A DNA stretch of 26,887 nucleotides. Source: Phoronis australis (taxonomy: Eukaryota > Phoronida > Phoronidae). The stretch is taken from assembly GCA_002633005.1 (NCBI GenBank), contig NMRA01000056.1:850137-877023 (forward strand), written 5' to 3'. This document shows positions 8,376-17,730 of the stretch, piece by piece (within the stretch, counting starts at the first letter, position 1; the number at the start of each line of letters is the position of its first letter). Under the pieces are notes generated by a model. The model saw nothing but the letters and a program-made list of their open reading frames with translations. It ran no database searches and was not told the DNA's origin. The position numbers and the translations under genes are program-made.

Positions 8376-11300
8376 CTGAAACAGAAAATTGAGCTGCTGA
8401 CGTGTTATGCCGCCACCATCATAGGGTATTGGTCAATTTACACAATGACTTCGAACGCATATTGAATACCCCGAGTGTGAACAGACATTTTATTAAGTGT
8501 ATTGCGTATAAGATAACGTCAAATGGAAGTTGATGAATATAGTATCGATCGACTTTGGGCTGCGTCGTAAATAAGAATGAAGACAGTCGCCACTATTTAA
8601 ACCTATCAATATCCGACATAATCCGTAGGGAAAATAGTACACTCTAAATGTTTAACACTGCTCCATTAAAAATGATGGACCCGCCTCACCCCTTTATGCC
8701 ACGGAAGTAAAATTTGATGCCTATACATATGCTATGAATGAATGCATGACATACTGTGATTATTTTTGTAACAGGTTTTACCAGAAAGCTGCGTTGGACC
8801 TATTTTAGGGTTAAACCACGTTTGATTCAGAATTCAGACCACACCGTTGAAAATGGTCGAATTTACAGGAGCTTTAACTTTGTTGCAATCGAATTGAATA
8901 ACTACATGAGCCAATCATATCGCAAGATATTGTTTAATTTACGAGATCCAAGCGGCGAGCGTAAGCGCGTCGCATGGTTATCACCTATGGGACACTTTCA
9001 TTTGTTTTCCTTTGTTGTGTCTTTGTTCGACATAACAATACAGGTAGCATGGATATCGCACCTTGGACGCACATCAGCCAGTTACCGATAAATGCTTGCC
9101 ATTATTTTTATTACAAGAAAGAAAAACAAAGTGAACAAAGGATACGCCAATCTGTCGTTATCTATGCGACGAGCTTGCGACCTAGCTTCATTTACTCCTC
9201 ATCGGATTTTGTTTATAAAAAATATTCTGAAATTCCGCAATTGTACAACAAAATTAATTTTTTTCTGTATGGATGTCAAGAACTTAACTCAAACGAAAAT
9301 AAGGTTTTATTTGAAATAGTATCAGAATTTCTTTATAACATTAAATCTCTTTGTGTGAGTGGATAGAATTTTATACATTTGTATGAAAATGAATTATTTT
9401 CATTCGTTGTCATATTTCATTGTATTCTTAACATCAGTTTTTTTATTTATGTATTCGCATATAATCATTGTATATAGACTTCTTTGTATTTTTTACCCAG
9501 ATCTAATGCCTCTTGGCGCTTTCTGGGTTATGTATATTCATTGTATTCTGAAGATTTCGTAATAAACATTAAAAAAAAAATTCAGCAGCGTTCTTGTAAC
9601 TACCGTAAACGGGGGACCGGTGGTCCCCGATAGCTCAGAAGACTAAAGCGTTTGCATGATTTGCAGAAAGTCCCGGATTCGAGCACTAGACAGAACAGAG
9701 ATCTTTTCAGATTTAGTTCAGGGTCACGTGATGTGACCAACTATGACGTGTAAGAAGACTAATAATTCTTACTCATATCGTAAGCGAGAGTTTTATGAAG
9801 TCAAGGAGCCATAAATGCAAGCAAGTATATACCAACAGAAACGATTCTTTTCGAATTGTCGTGATGTAGTGGTTTTTAAAAAACAAACATGGACCGATTC
9901 GGAGGTTATAAGGACCGAGGGAGAGCAATGCCGAAGGCTGAGGGCAACATTGCTCTCCCGAGATCCATATTGCATCAGGTTCGGTCTACACACAGTAGGC
10001 CACACAATGTAGTTCAATAACGTGGAAGTACGGTAATGTACTACACAAGTACACCTTACCTATTGCCATCCAGATGACGAATCGTAAGTAGTTCACTGGT
10101 GTCAGTTTTGTGATGAGAAATAAGTTTAGAATTATACTGAGTGAGGGTAGAAACGGAACGAAGGGGACCTGCAAAAATAAACAGAGTTTACAATTCAACA
10201 GGACAATTATTGGTGAAATGCAAAGCCCCACGTGTTTTATGATTCAGTGTCAGGCTTGGTCAAGCAGTGGAAAGAACTGATGGGGAAGCGGATGGGAAAG
10301 ACGGACCTTTAAATTGGAATGGTGGATTCAAAAACGGAAACAGAATGAGTGTCTTGATTCGATTGTGTTTCTAATGTCAATGCAAAATTTTGAGACCACT
10401 GGATTCGAATTTGTAGCGATAGGCCTAATTAAGTGCCCTAGTTCTTTTTTCGAACAACTGGAAAAATTGAAGTCTTGAAGCTGTTTTAGATTTTAACTTT
10501 CTTATCGCTGTGGTTACGATTTGTTCTCCACTCAAAGTCGAAGTGATTTGTGGGCTCGGGAACAACTGACAATATATTTGTTATTGCATGACGTCATACT
10601 CGGCATATAAAACGACCACTAGCGGAGTCGGATGAAACCAACTTACTGAACCTCATCCCAAGAACAACAAATTGGCCTTCCCCAACGTCTAATCTGAGTT
10701 GGTCATATAACGGTAAGTAATTTGTAGTCTAGTCCAAACCTAATTTATTGACATAAAGCGGTTTTAAAGCACCTTTAATTGGGCTGTAAATCTAATCATT
10801 AAAGCTGCTATAGCCCGTTTCCGGTCACAAAAACTACGTTTGATCTAGACCACTTACAGTTATGGTCGCAAATTGTCCCTTGGTCAAATTAGAGGTGATT
10901 TGTGAGCTTGGAGAGAACTGTTTCTGTTAGTTGGCTTGTCAGGGCGGGTCATTTTATGCGCCGAGTAGGCCTATGGTGTCAATCAATGAAAAAGTGTCAT
11001 TTTTGAAAGCCCAGAAACCACCTCTAGTTTGTAAAACAAACAAGATGAGATCAATTTTACAGTGGAAAGCGGTTTGAATCAAAAGTTTTTGCGGATTTGT
11101 TGCGTTCTTACCTTGAACGTGGCATGATCGATCTTCCTGCATTCATAAAGGTACATGGTCCCTACAGAGCCGATGACAGCCGACAGCAAGATGACAAATA
11201 ACATCCACGCCCACCAGTGGCCTTTCCCTAACTGACTTTCGCCGTATCTTATCAGCAACCAAAAGCCAGTGCTAAAAACCAACAAGCAGAAAACGGCTAC

Positions 11301-12674
11301 AGTGACGACCACTCCTGGTCGACAAGTACGAAGGAGAGGTAAATTCACAAAGCGCGGTTTAAGATGGCCAGCCATCTCGTTTTCTTTGTCTTTTTCTTCT
11401 GGTTTATGATAAAGAATGTCTATCGGTGAATAACGGTGGAGAAGTAAGCTGATAGCGACGATAATGTACGACGTCAAAATCCCTAACGCCAAAAACTGCG
11501 TTAAGAATTCCAGATTAAAAAACATGGCGGTAACTGCAGCGAAAATGGCGCAAGCTGCAACTGCTGTACCTGGCACCTGGCGCTTTCGGCTGACGTTTGC
11601 AAATATCTCAAAGAAGAGGCCGTCAGAGGCCATTGCATAAACAATTCTCGGTAAAGTGTAGCTGGTGACCAGTAGACTAGCGCTCGTACTGATCAATGAC
11701 GAGGATGCAACGAGGTATCCCGCCCACAGGATTCCATTTTCTTTAAATGCTAGTGAAAACGCGCTCTCGACGTGAATGGCATAGTATGGGACCAAAAACG
11801 CCAGTACCATAGACATAATGAAGTATAGCACCGTAGATGCTGCTGTCGCAGAAAATATTGCAAATGGAACTGATCTAGCTGGGTTTATGGCCTCTTCCGC
11901 TGCAACAGTAATAGCGTCTAATCCGTTGTATGCATAGAAACAGGTGGCAGCCCCGGCAAATACACCGTTCACTCCAAACGGAAATATCCCACCAGTGTGT
12001 TGTTCGGCAAAGTTACTGGCATTGGCAAAGTAGAAGCCGAGAATGGTGGTGAAAGCTGTTAAGCACAGGTTGATAGTTGTTAATATGCACATGGATATCA
12101 CGGTCGGCGTGGCTCCAGCGCACACGAGTATACCAGCTAGTAACACCACCGTAAAGGCTATAAAATCTGGTCTTGCAGCAAGTATAGCACCGCCATTAAG
12201 ATCTGCCAGAGATTGATTTGCCCAACGCGATATCGTGTTGTTCACGATATTGTCTAAACTGGCACTGAAAGCTATACCAATGGAAGATAGACCCAGCAAA
12301 TATTCCAGGATGATATTCCAACCGGCGATAAAAGCAAACAATTCTCCAGCCACGACGTAGGCATACGTGTAGGCTGATCCGGCTTTAGGAATCTGAGCCG
12401 CAAACTCCGCGAAACATGCAGCCGACAAGAGCGCAATGAATCCGGCTATCAGGAAACTGAGAAATGTCCCCGACCCAGCCACGTGTTTGGTGACGTTGCC
12501 AATGATCACAAAATTGGTCATGCCGAGTGTTGCACCTATACCCAGTAAGGTAAGCTCTAGTGTAGTGAGGCATCGTCTTAACGGTGTGATCAACTGGCTG
12601 TCGTCGCTAATTTTCTTAAGTCGGAATATACTGTCCAAATAACCGACTTTTTCCTGTTTTGCCCAATCACTCAT
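8164..12674 (-). CDS. Cationic amino acid transporter-like permease (SLC7 CAT branch), complete three-exon CDS
   Basis: Spliced as exon 1 12674-11112, exon 2 10168-10060 and exon 3 8375-8164, giving 1884 nt and 627 residues, the usual CAT length. CATs are APC-superfamily plasma- or lysosomal-membrane carriers with about 14 helices; the known ones carry Arg, Lys and ornithine. Visible family marks: PKAGSAYTYAYVVAGELFAF (residues 96-115) followed by IAGWN, with the conserved Glu of GELxAF at 111; FYAYNGLDAITVAAEEAINP (246-265); PRIVYAMASDGLFFE (342-356); the FK/VPF...LP junction before helix 13; and IYFLYGIKHS ending helix 14. All junctions are GT-AG and keep frame (phase 0, then phase 1). The cytosolic tail, about 60 residues, is acidic then Thr/Pro-rich. 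Odd point: the helix-1 motif usually reading GxxLGAG is GATLGMTNF (47-55). The paralogue (SLC7A1-4 or SLC7A14) and substrate are not resolvable by eye. Confidence 0.94.
8756..9580 (+). mobile_element. Poly(A)-ended segment, probable retrocopy or LINE 3' end
   Basis: AATAAA at 9561-9566 is followed four bases later by ten A residues (9571-9580), the mark of a reverse-transcribed RNA 3' end, antisense to the host transporter intron. Upstream, two overlapping plus-strand frames stay open for 111 and 130 codons (8756-9091 and 8974-9366), but I recognise no domain in either. The 5' end is unknown and I saw no clear target-site duplication. It could also be the real terminal exon of an unrelated plus-strand gene. 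Confidence 0.35.
9612..9740 (+). mobile_element. tRNA-derived SINE (head and part of body)
   Basis: The head at 9622-9692 reads like a worn tRNA. It has box A TAGCTCAGAAG (9631-9641), an anticodon arm TTTGC-ATGATTT-GCAGA, and box B GGATTCGAGCA (9675-9685). The T-arm 3' strand cannot pair and there is no tRNA acceptor end, so it is not a working tRNA. It is preceded by the hairpin GGGGACC-GGT-GGTCCCC (9612-9628). The body after it includes a GGTCAC-GTGAT-GTGACC hairpin near 9722-9738. The 3' end and tail are not defined. It sits in transporter intron 2, antisense to the gene. Confidence 0.6.
9919..9959. repeat. Perfect 12-bp inverted repeat (hairpin), 17-nt loop
   Basis: GGGAGAGCAATG at 9919-9930 is exactly complementary to 9948-9959. 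It lies in transporter intron 2. It is too short for a standard pre-miRNA and no wider flanking pairing was seen. Role unknown. Confidence 0.7.
10060..10168 (-). CDS. CAT-like permease, coding exon 2 (helix 13 and start of helix 14)
   Basis: A 109-nt exon between the acceptor TTTATTTTTGCAG and the donor ATAG/GTAAGG. It translates as VPFVPFLPSLSIILN then LFLITKLTPVNYLRFVIWMAI, ending on the first base of a Gly codon. This matches the VPxxPxLPxxSIxxNxxLMxxL...WVRFxVWMxIG segment of animal CAT proteins, directly after their conserved FK. Phase 0 in, phase 1 out. Confidence 0.92.
10169..11111 (-). other. Intron 1 of the CAT-like gene
   Basis: A 943-nt intron between GTAAGA (11111) and TTTGCAG (10170). 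It contains a plus-strand promoter-like cluster at 10589-10711 and two partly similar segments (about 10500-10570 and 10860-10920) sharing GTGATTTGTG-GCT-GG. Confidence 0.88.
10589..10711 (+). promoter_or_regulatory. Candidate antisense promoter: CRE, TATA box and first-exon donor
   Basis: A full CRE, TGACGTCA (10589-10596), is followed by TATAAAA (10606-10612). About 100 nt on comes a consensus donor, ATAACG/GTAAGT (intron would start near 10712). CRE, TATA and donor lie in the right order and spacing for a short non-coding first exon on the plus strand, inside transporter intron 1. No downstream exon was identified, so the RNA is hypothetical. It may instead be part of a mobile element. Confidence 0.3.
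11112..12674 (-). CDS. CAT-like permease, coding exon 1 (residues 1-521)
   Basis: A 1563-nt exon encoding the N-terminus and roughly helices 1-12. The start chosen is MSDWAKQ at 12674, because it directly follows a good acceptor (TGTTTATTTTCAG, AG at 12676-12675). The open frame continues upstream to another Met at 12704, but that stretch is more likely the end of an intron whose 5' exon is non-coding. The 3' end is the donor CAAG/GTAAGA at 11112/11111. Reading through it adds ten residues (VRTQQ...) before a stop and would lose helices 13-14. Residues around 422-442 form a hydrophilic cytosolic loop rich in Lys and Glu. Confidence 0.92.
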
Positions 12675-12704
12675 CTGAAAATAAACATCCATATTTATCA
12701 TCAT

Positions 12705-13499
12705 CTTGTATCAATAACGACACTTGTTTTTAAACACGTGAGTATAGAAAAACATTATTGGGTAAAATAACAGTTTGATTTCGGATGTTTAGTGGTGACG
12801 TGTCATGGCAGTAGATGACACAATTTCGACCCGGAAATAATAATAGACATGCCGTCATACTGGATCCAAAACGTCTTAATGACGTCATGCTAAACATTCG
12901 TATAGATTTGCAGCAAGTTTTATTCCATATCGATAGTTACGTAAGCCTTGTCTTCTCTTGTTCATACCACGAGTAAACCGTTGAGTGTCTGGTTGACTGA
13001 GGCAGTAGTACATGTAACTACTTTGCATACTACATGGTGGCACTCGCATGACGTTTGCATCTTTATTTCACTCTCAGTCCACCACTGAAAATCTCACCGA
13101 AGATCAGACTGATTCGGGAAAAATGACTTGAGACAGAAATTTGACCTTATGCTTCAAACAACTATTTGTGAAAAATAATTAAAATCTCACTTGAGCAAAA
13201 ATGCAAAATCTGTAAGAATATACAGATAACTGCTTGTTACTGATATGATGTCTAAGTATGCTTTATTTCTAGACTGTGATAGGCCAATAATTACTTGGCT
13301 AAATCCTCCACCAAGTGGAAACGTAAGACCGAATTTCTGTTTCACGAAGCCACCCCTGAACGCTGGGCGCAACAGGATCGAGTTACTACCTTTTATTACA
13401 CTACAGATTTCCAAATCTGGCAAACGTCGGAACATCACATCTCGGGAGATCATGTGACTGACCGGATTCATATGAAACTTTCAGATAGTATGTTTTGTA
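12705..13499. other. Upstream region of the CAT-like gene
   Basis: It should hold the gene's 5' non-coding exon or promoter, which I could not place. Open frames on both strands overlap at 13187-13573. One plus-strand piece after the acceptor-like GCTTTATTTCTAG (about 13259-13271) reads RPIITWLNPPPSGN before GTAAGA; it is too short to call an exon. Confidence 0.35.
12880..12887. promoter_or_regulatory. CRE palindrome upstream of the CAT-like gene
   Basis: TGACGTCA lies about 205 bp upstream of the proposed start codon, where a 5' intron or promoter would be. Full CREs are known ATF/CREB-family sites. Regulation of this gene by them is inference only. Confidence 0.3.
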
Positions 13500-13882
13500 C
13501 ACTGTTCTCCAAAACCCTGGTAATAATTGTTTTTAAAATGTCCCACTTTAGCATGAACAGCAGTCAAAAATAGAACTTAAATGATTTTTGTGAAAAACTC
13601 TAAATTTGCGTAATATTAAAACGAATTAATATTTTAGAAAACTGTAACAGCGTTTTTGAGACCTCACCTTGAATATTTATGTGAAATAAAATTTTATCCT
13701 GTTATCTATACCGCTGTTTTGTTATCCATGTAGCTCTTTGTTGCCAAATTTTACCAAAAAGAAATTCTATTGGCTCTCTAACTTCAGAAAATATATACTT
13801 AATATTGAGTGAATATCTATAATTTTGAAGACATATAGCTTAATACACACATTTGATAACGAGGTCCTACGTAACATAACCT
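13500..13882 (+). repeat. Dispersed repeat family R1, member A
   Basis: Shares GTAACAGCGTTTTTGAGA (from 13644) with member C, the TTGAATATTTAT region with member B, and AGAAAATATATA...GAGGTCCTACG with member D. All four members lie on the same strand. AT-rich and non-coding; class unknown. Confidence 0.6.
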
Positions 13883-14830
13883 TAACTTTACGGAAGTTCC
13901 GAAGCGATAGACAGGGCAAGCGTATCAACATAGTGATAAATATGGATAGTTACCACTGGACAAAAATAAATCAAATCCTACGCTAAACTTTTACAACAAC
14001 CGTAGACAACAAATTGTCACTAATCTAACTCCGTTATACCTTGTACCGTCTCTTCCCGAGCTGCACACTAGCTTCGTTGGATGGAGTATCAGAAGTGCAT
14101 GTACTATTATATACGACCGGCGACTATTAAACAGCTGCAACTAACTACAGATCCTGAAATATTTATTACATTATGACAAGCATGACATTCAATTGTCACG
14201 ACCCTTGTTCATTTTCGTGTTAGCATATTCAAGCCGGTGATGCGCAGTGTTCATAAATTGTTGTTTTGTCCGTTTTTCGCTCAATTCATCAACATTAATC
14301 AACCAACCGCGATAAAGTGTACTGTAGCATCACTCGATATGATGGTGTGCCGGTCTTGGCGCCGACGAAGCATGCGTAACCAAGTGAAACAATCCCATGT
14401 GACTTGAAAATGACAAACTGTTAAAAAGGTCAAAACATTTTCGACCAAATATTTTATTAGGTTAACTGCCAATAACATGAACAATACTCTTCTCGTAGAG
14501 GTACGTTATATATAATTATCTTTAGTCAGTGAGAGGGCAACCTCGCTCCTGCGCAGAGTCAAGGGCAGAACATATAGCCCTTTTTAATTAACTTTATTTA
14601 TCACTAATTTTGAAACAAAAAGTGGGACAGTTCATCAAGAGTGGGACAATTGGCAAGTAAAATGTACTCTGTGGATATTACAAAGCATTGGAGTGGATTG
14701 ATTTTTTAATTTTATTTCACGGTCTAGGTAAACATTTCAGATAGCACTACTGCTCAGAAATCGAATTATTATTATATATCTGGGCAACAGGTAAACGTTG
14801 CACAAATGAATTATCATAGGAAGAATATAG
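13883..14830. other. AT-rich, no gene seen
   Basis: Only short frames. A direct repeat AGTGGGACAGTT/AGTGGGACAATT sits near 14620-14652. Confidence 0.4.
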
Positions 14831-14875
14831 CACTCACACACACGCACACACAAACACACACACACACACACACAC
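14831..14875. repeat. CA microsatellite ending at an assembly N
   Basis: Interrupted (CA)n of about 45 bp running up to the N at 14876. The repeat length is probably unresolved in the assembly. Confidence 0.9.
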
Positions 14876-14876
14876 N
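14876..14876. other. Assembly join (single N)
   Basis: An N at the end of the CA microsatellite, a usual assembly break. No flanking duplicate was seen. Confidence 0.7.
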
Positions 14877-15344
14877 ATCGTACGGAAAATGACGAATTGT
14901 ATGGAATGAGCATGCGCAGACACACTTAAGGACATTTAGCTATGTAAAATATACCCGAATAGTTGTCCTGTTATTAGTTGGGATTAAACTTTCCTAAATA
15001 ATTACAGAGCAAACACTCAAAAACCAAATATCACTTCTTTACATGATATTCTGTAACAAGATTTTAACACCCCAAAATGTCTTGTTAAAAAAATCTTTAT
15101 TAGTTTGACAGATTGTGGAAAGTGGCTCTGAGGCCAGACTATCCCCGGCAACCAGCCACGGGTCGGCGCGTATAAAGAATGACCAGTGCAATTGTCGGGT
15201 TTGTTGAATAATTTTGCAGAGAAATTGCTGGTTGTCTGGAATCGTAGCTCAAGAGTCCCGCTTGATGAGCAAAAATGACAAAATGAAAATGAAGCAATGA
15301 AATTCGGCTTCATTTAATTACTATAACAATTGATCATAACTTAG

Positions 15345-15600
15345 TCGAGCAGACCACCAGAAATTTAGTCATAATATTGATACCGCTCTTTTGCTGTGAA
15401 CTTAGCTTTCGTTTTTGCTTAAAAATGCATGGTCGCGTGACCCAATTAAGGGTAGATTGGTAAAAAGTCAAAAATCCAATTTTACAAGATTTCTACTTTT
15501 AGAAAATATATATTTCTAGTGAGTTAGAATATACCGCAGTTTTGTGTATATTTGGCTAAACATAGACTTGTCGATAAGGTCCTATGCAACAACCTACTAT
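15345..15600 (+). repeat. Dispersed repeat family R1, member D
   Basis: Aligns by eye to the second half of member A (GATACCGCT-TTTTG, AGAAAATATATA, AAGGTCCTA-G) and to member C (GCATGGT-ACG...CAATTAA). Confidence 0.5.
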
Positions 15601-15624
15601 GCTACGTGTCAAAAATGAGTTAAT

Positions 15625-15856
15625 GTTCCGTTTCAAGAAAACTGACTTAGCTAAGACAAATCTTAAATTTCATCCAATTTTAACATAAAACTCAAATTTG
15701 TCTCATGTCCGTTTCAAGAAAGAGATCTTAATTTGGCTTAAGTTTTTTCTTAATTTTGACTTACTTACTGGATTTGGAAGTTTCAAAGTTTGAAAGTTGA
15801 GGCAAATCTTGGACTAATGCCAAAAATGAACTTAAGCCAATTTCTTAGAACGGGAC
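15625..15856. mobile_element. MITE-like element, about 230 bp
   Basis: The left end GTTCCGTTTCAAGAAAACTG (15625 on) and the right end (reverse complement GTCCCGTTCTAAGAAATTGG) form imperfect terminal inverted repeats of about 26 bp. An internal copy of the left end (GTCCGTTTCAAGAAAGAG, about 15707) suggests a nested or rearranged element. No coding capacity. A target-site duplication was not resolved. Confidence 0.6.
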
Positions 15857-16020
15857 CACAGTTTTCAACTACAAAAGTTACTAAAAACTCTTCTGCTTTT
15901 GTTGTTTGAAAAAGGAATCTTTTATAGTTTCGGACCCCCAACTAAGGTGGACCCTTTTGTAGGGTATTGTGCTGGAAAAGGCACCTTTAGGAGTTATGGT
16001 CTGATATAACGTGCCCCAAT

Positions 16021-16074
16021 TTTTGAGAACCAGTTTTCTCCACTGAATAACGGGCATCAAACTGGTTCTCAAAA
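16021..16074. repeat. Perfect 16-bp hairpin, 22-nt loop
   Basis: TTTTGAGAACCAGTTT (16021-16036) pairs exactly with 16059-16074. The loop contains CCACTGAATAACGGGC. A diverged relative sits at about 367-415, so this is a small repeat family. The CACTGAATAA core also forms its own palindrome at 217-242. Confidence 0.8.
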
Positions 16075-16079
16075 TACGG

Positions 16080-16609
16080 ATGTCAGACTATTACTCTCTT
16101 GCGCAGGAACTGGTCGTAAAAAAGTCGCTCTTCAGAGCAGCCCGTTCTTAATACCTTCTACACGAGAAAAAAACGGGAATGACACTCCATACGCTACTGG
16201 AATGATACGGTAACAAGAGGAAGTAAATCAGTTAGACAACAGACCAGATGGCAGGATAATGGTTCCCTTAGCGCAGGCACTCAATTTGTTCGTTAGCAAC
16301 CGAATGACAGTTCTTGTATTGTTGTTTCTAATTACTCCATATTGTATGAATGCTGGACTGCCATGCAAAATTGGTTAACGTCTATTGTTAGGTGAAAACT
16401 GGGTCAATAAGTACACACAGACGATGTTGATCAGGAACGCGCTAAACAAAATCGACATCAATGGAAACATGCATACTCCATTAGTCCGGCACCTTTCACA
16501 CACAGCCTGGTAACATATGTTCCAAACAGCATAATTCACATACAGGGGAGGGACTCACACGGGGAGTCGGTTTAGGCCCCAAGTCTCTTGCCCATCCCGC
16601 GTCTAATAA
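16080..16609. other. No recognisable gene
   Basis: Mixed-composition sequence without a supported frame, RNA gene or repeat. Confidence 0.35.
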
Positions 16610-16861
16610 ATCCATTTTAAAGAAAGTTACGTAAAACCAGTGCGTGACAGTGGTGCTGAGTGTAACTGTGTTGAGCGGAGCTTACCTTATGGTTGTAGGC
16701 CCAACAGCCTCACGGTGACTTGTTCATACGGAGTGATATACGGTAATTGTCCATCATGCACGCATGTCTATCATATTATCAACTTCTCTGATCCACTCCG
16801 GTACATGCGTTCAGTTACTTTTGACCAATTGACAATAGGTCACGATAGTTTTTTTTCTTGA
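16610..16861 (+). CDS. Candidate exon resembling an LRR N-terminal cap
   Basis: Open frame containing AECNCVERSLPYGCRPNSLT, VTCSYGVIYGNCPSC and NFSDPLRYMRSVTFDQLT. The spacing of CxC, then VTC, then a PLxxxxxxTFDQL stretch resembles a cysteine-rich LRRNT followed by a first leucine-rich repeat. Acceptor-like CAG precedes it at about 16640 or 16650. A weak donor ATAG/GTCACG lies at about 16830, and a stop follows at 16861. No further repeats were found, so this is either a lone exon, a relic or chance. Function unassigned. Confidence 0.28.
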   Translation: MHFKESYVKPVRDSGAECNCVERSLPYGCRPNSLTVTCSYGVIYGNCPSCTHVYHIINFSDPLRYMRSVTFDQLTIGHDSFFS

Positions 16862-17135
16862 GAAGACAGCGAGCTCGCTTGTTCATCGTGTCATTGTAAA
16901 TGGCTCCTCAATGTGACCCAGTTTACCTCATACAACCTGCCGCTACGCTGGTATAGTTCATTTAATAAACATCCTGACAATAGGCGCTCCCTTATTGATA
17001 GAAGTTATCCGGAGGGTATATTTTATTGCCAACATAAGATCTGTACCTTTCTCCGACTATACGATTTCTGGGTTATATAAAGAATTGACAGTTCCGTGTC
17101 AGTCTCATTCCTCCGACACTTTCTAACCCCCCACC

Positions 17136-17291
17136 CTGTGGCGGATTTAGAGGGGGGCAAGGGGGCCATGGCCCCTCCTAAAATTCTCCCAGATTCCATT
17201 TGGCAGTATGGGGGTGCGAATGTCTGACGGGCAAAATCCTGGCTGATATTCTGCCCTGGCCCCCCAACTCAAAATCCTGGATCCGCCCCTG
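17136..17291 (+). mobile_element. hAT-like MITE, copy 1 (156 bp)
   Basis: The ends CTGTGGCGGATTTAG and (reverse complement of the right end) CAGGGGCGGATCCAGG are the CAGxGGCGGAT-type inverted ends common in non-autonomous hAT-like elements of animals. Internal GGCAAG-GGGCCATGGCCCC and AAAATTCTCCCAGAT match copy 2. No clear 8-bp target duplication is left. Confidence 0.7.
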
Positions 17292-17489
17292 CCACCGGTC
17301 TCGATGTCGCTTACCATTAAAATGTTTCATGGGTTTTAAGAATAATCGGAAATTTTATTTGGCTTTCGCAGATCGATCAATCTCTTTTTAAACTGAATTA
17401 GTCACAGTCCATTATTGATGAGGGTTTTGCAATGCATGTTTTCGTGCCCAATTTTTACCATTCTGGGACTAGGAGCCATATCAAAAACA
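17292..17489. other. Short gene-free spacer
   Basis: Between MITE copy 1 and repeat member B. Nothing supported. Confidence 0.3.
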
Positions 17490-17730
17490 AAACTTTCATT
17501 GTTTTCGTGAATAACGAAAACTTGCTTCACAAGAAAACGAAATGATAACATAGAAAAGTGTATAGTCGCTTTTTGAGATTTCATCTTGAATTTATACAAA
17601 ATTTGGTCATCTTATTAACACCATATTTTGCTTCATTTTTGCAACATTTACTAAAGAGACATGGCCCCGCATAACCTAATTAATGACAGATTAGTATTAT
17701 AAAGTAGAAAAATCCGATATTACATGTGCT
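17490..17730 (+). repeat. Dispersed repeat family R1, member B
   Basis: Shares AAACGAAATGAT, CTTTTTGAGATTTCAT and ACTAAAG-CATGG with member C and TTGAAT-TTTAT with member A. It lies about 760 bp before U1 copy 1. Confidence 0.55.

Larger units (their letters stand above)
8376..10059 (-). other. Intron 2 of the CAT-like gene
   Basis: A 1684-nt intron bounded by GTAAGG and TTTCAG. It hosts a plus-strand poly(A)-ended segment, a tRNA-derived SINE head and a perfect 12-bp hairpin, all listed separately. Nothing in it continues the transporter reading frame. Confidence 0.88.

Noticed and set aside
9622-9692. A functional tRNA gene
   Set aside because: The T-arm and acceptor do not pair and there is no 3' end; it fits a SINE head.
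11079-11111. Unspliced transporter C-terminus ending IRKNF
   Set aside because: A consensus donor at 11111 and matching downstream exons 2 and 3 give the full family-length protein; read-through would drop the last two helices.
4961-12887. Significant enrichment of CRE sites (4961, 10589, 12880)
   Set aside because: Three are more than the fraction of one expected by chance, but the sites do not share a gene or spacing, so no joint claim is made.
13187-13573. Coding exon in one of three overlapping frames (94, 70 and 92 codons)
   Set aside because: Frames on both strands are equally open and none has a recognised motif; the splice signals are isolated.
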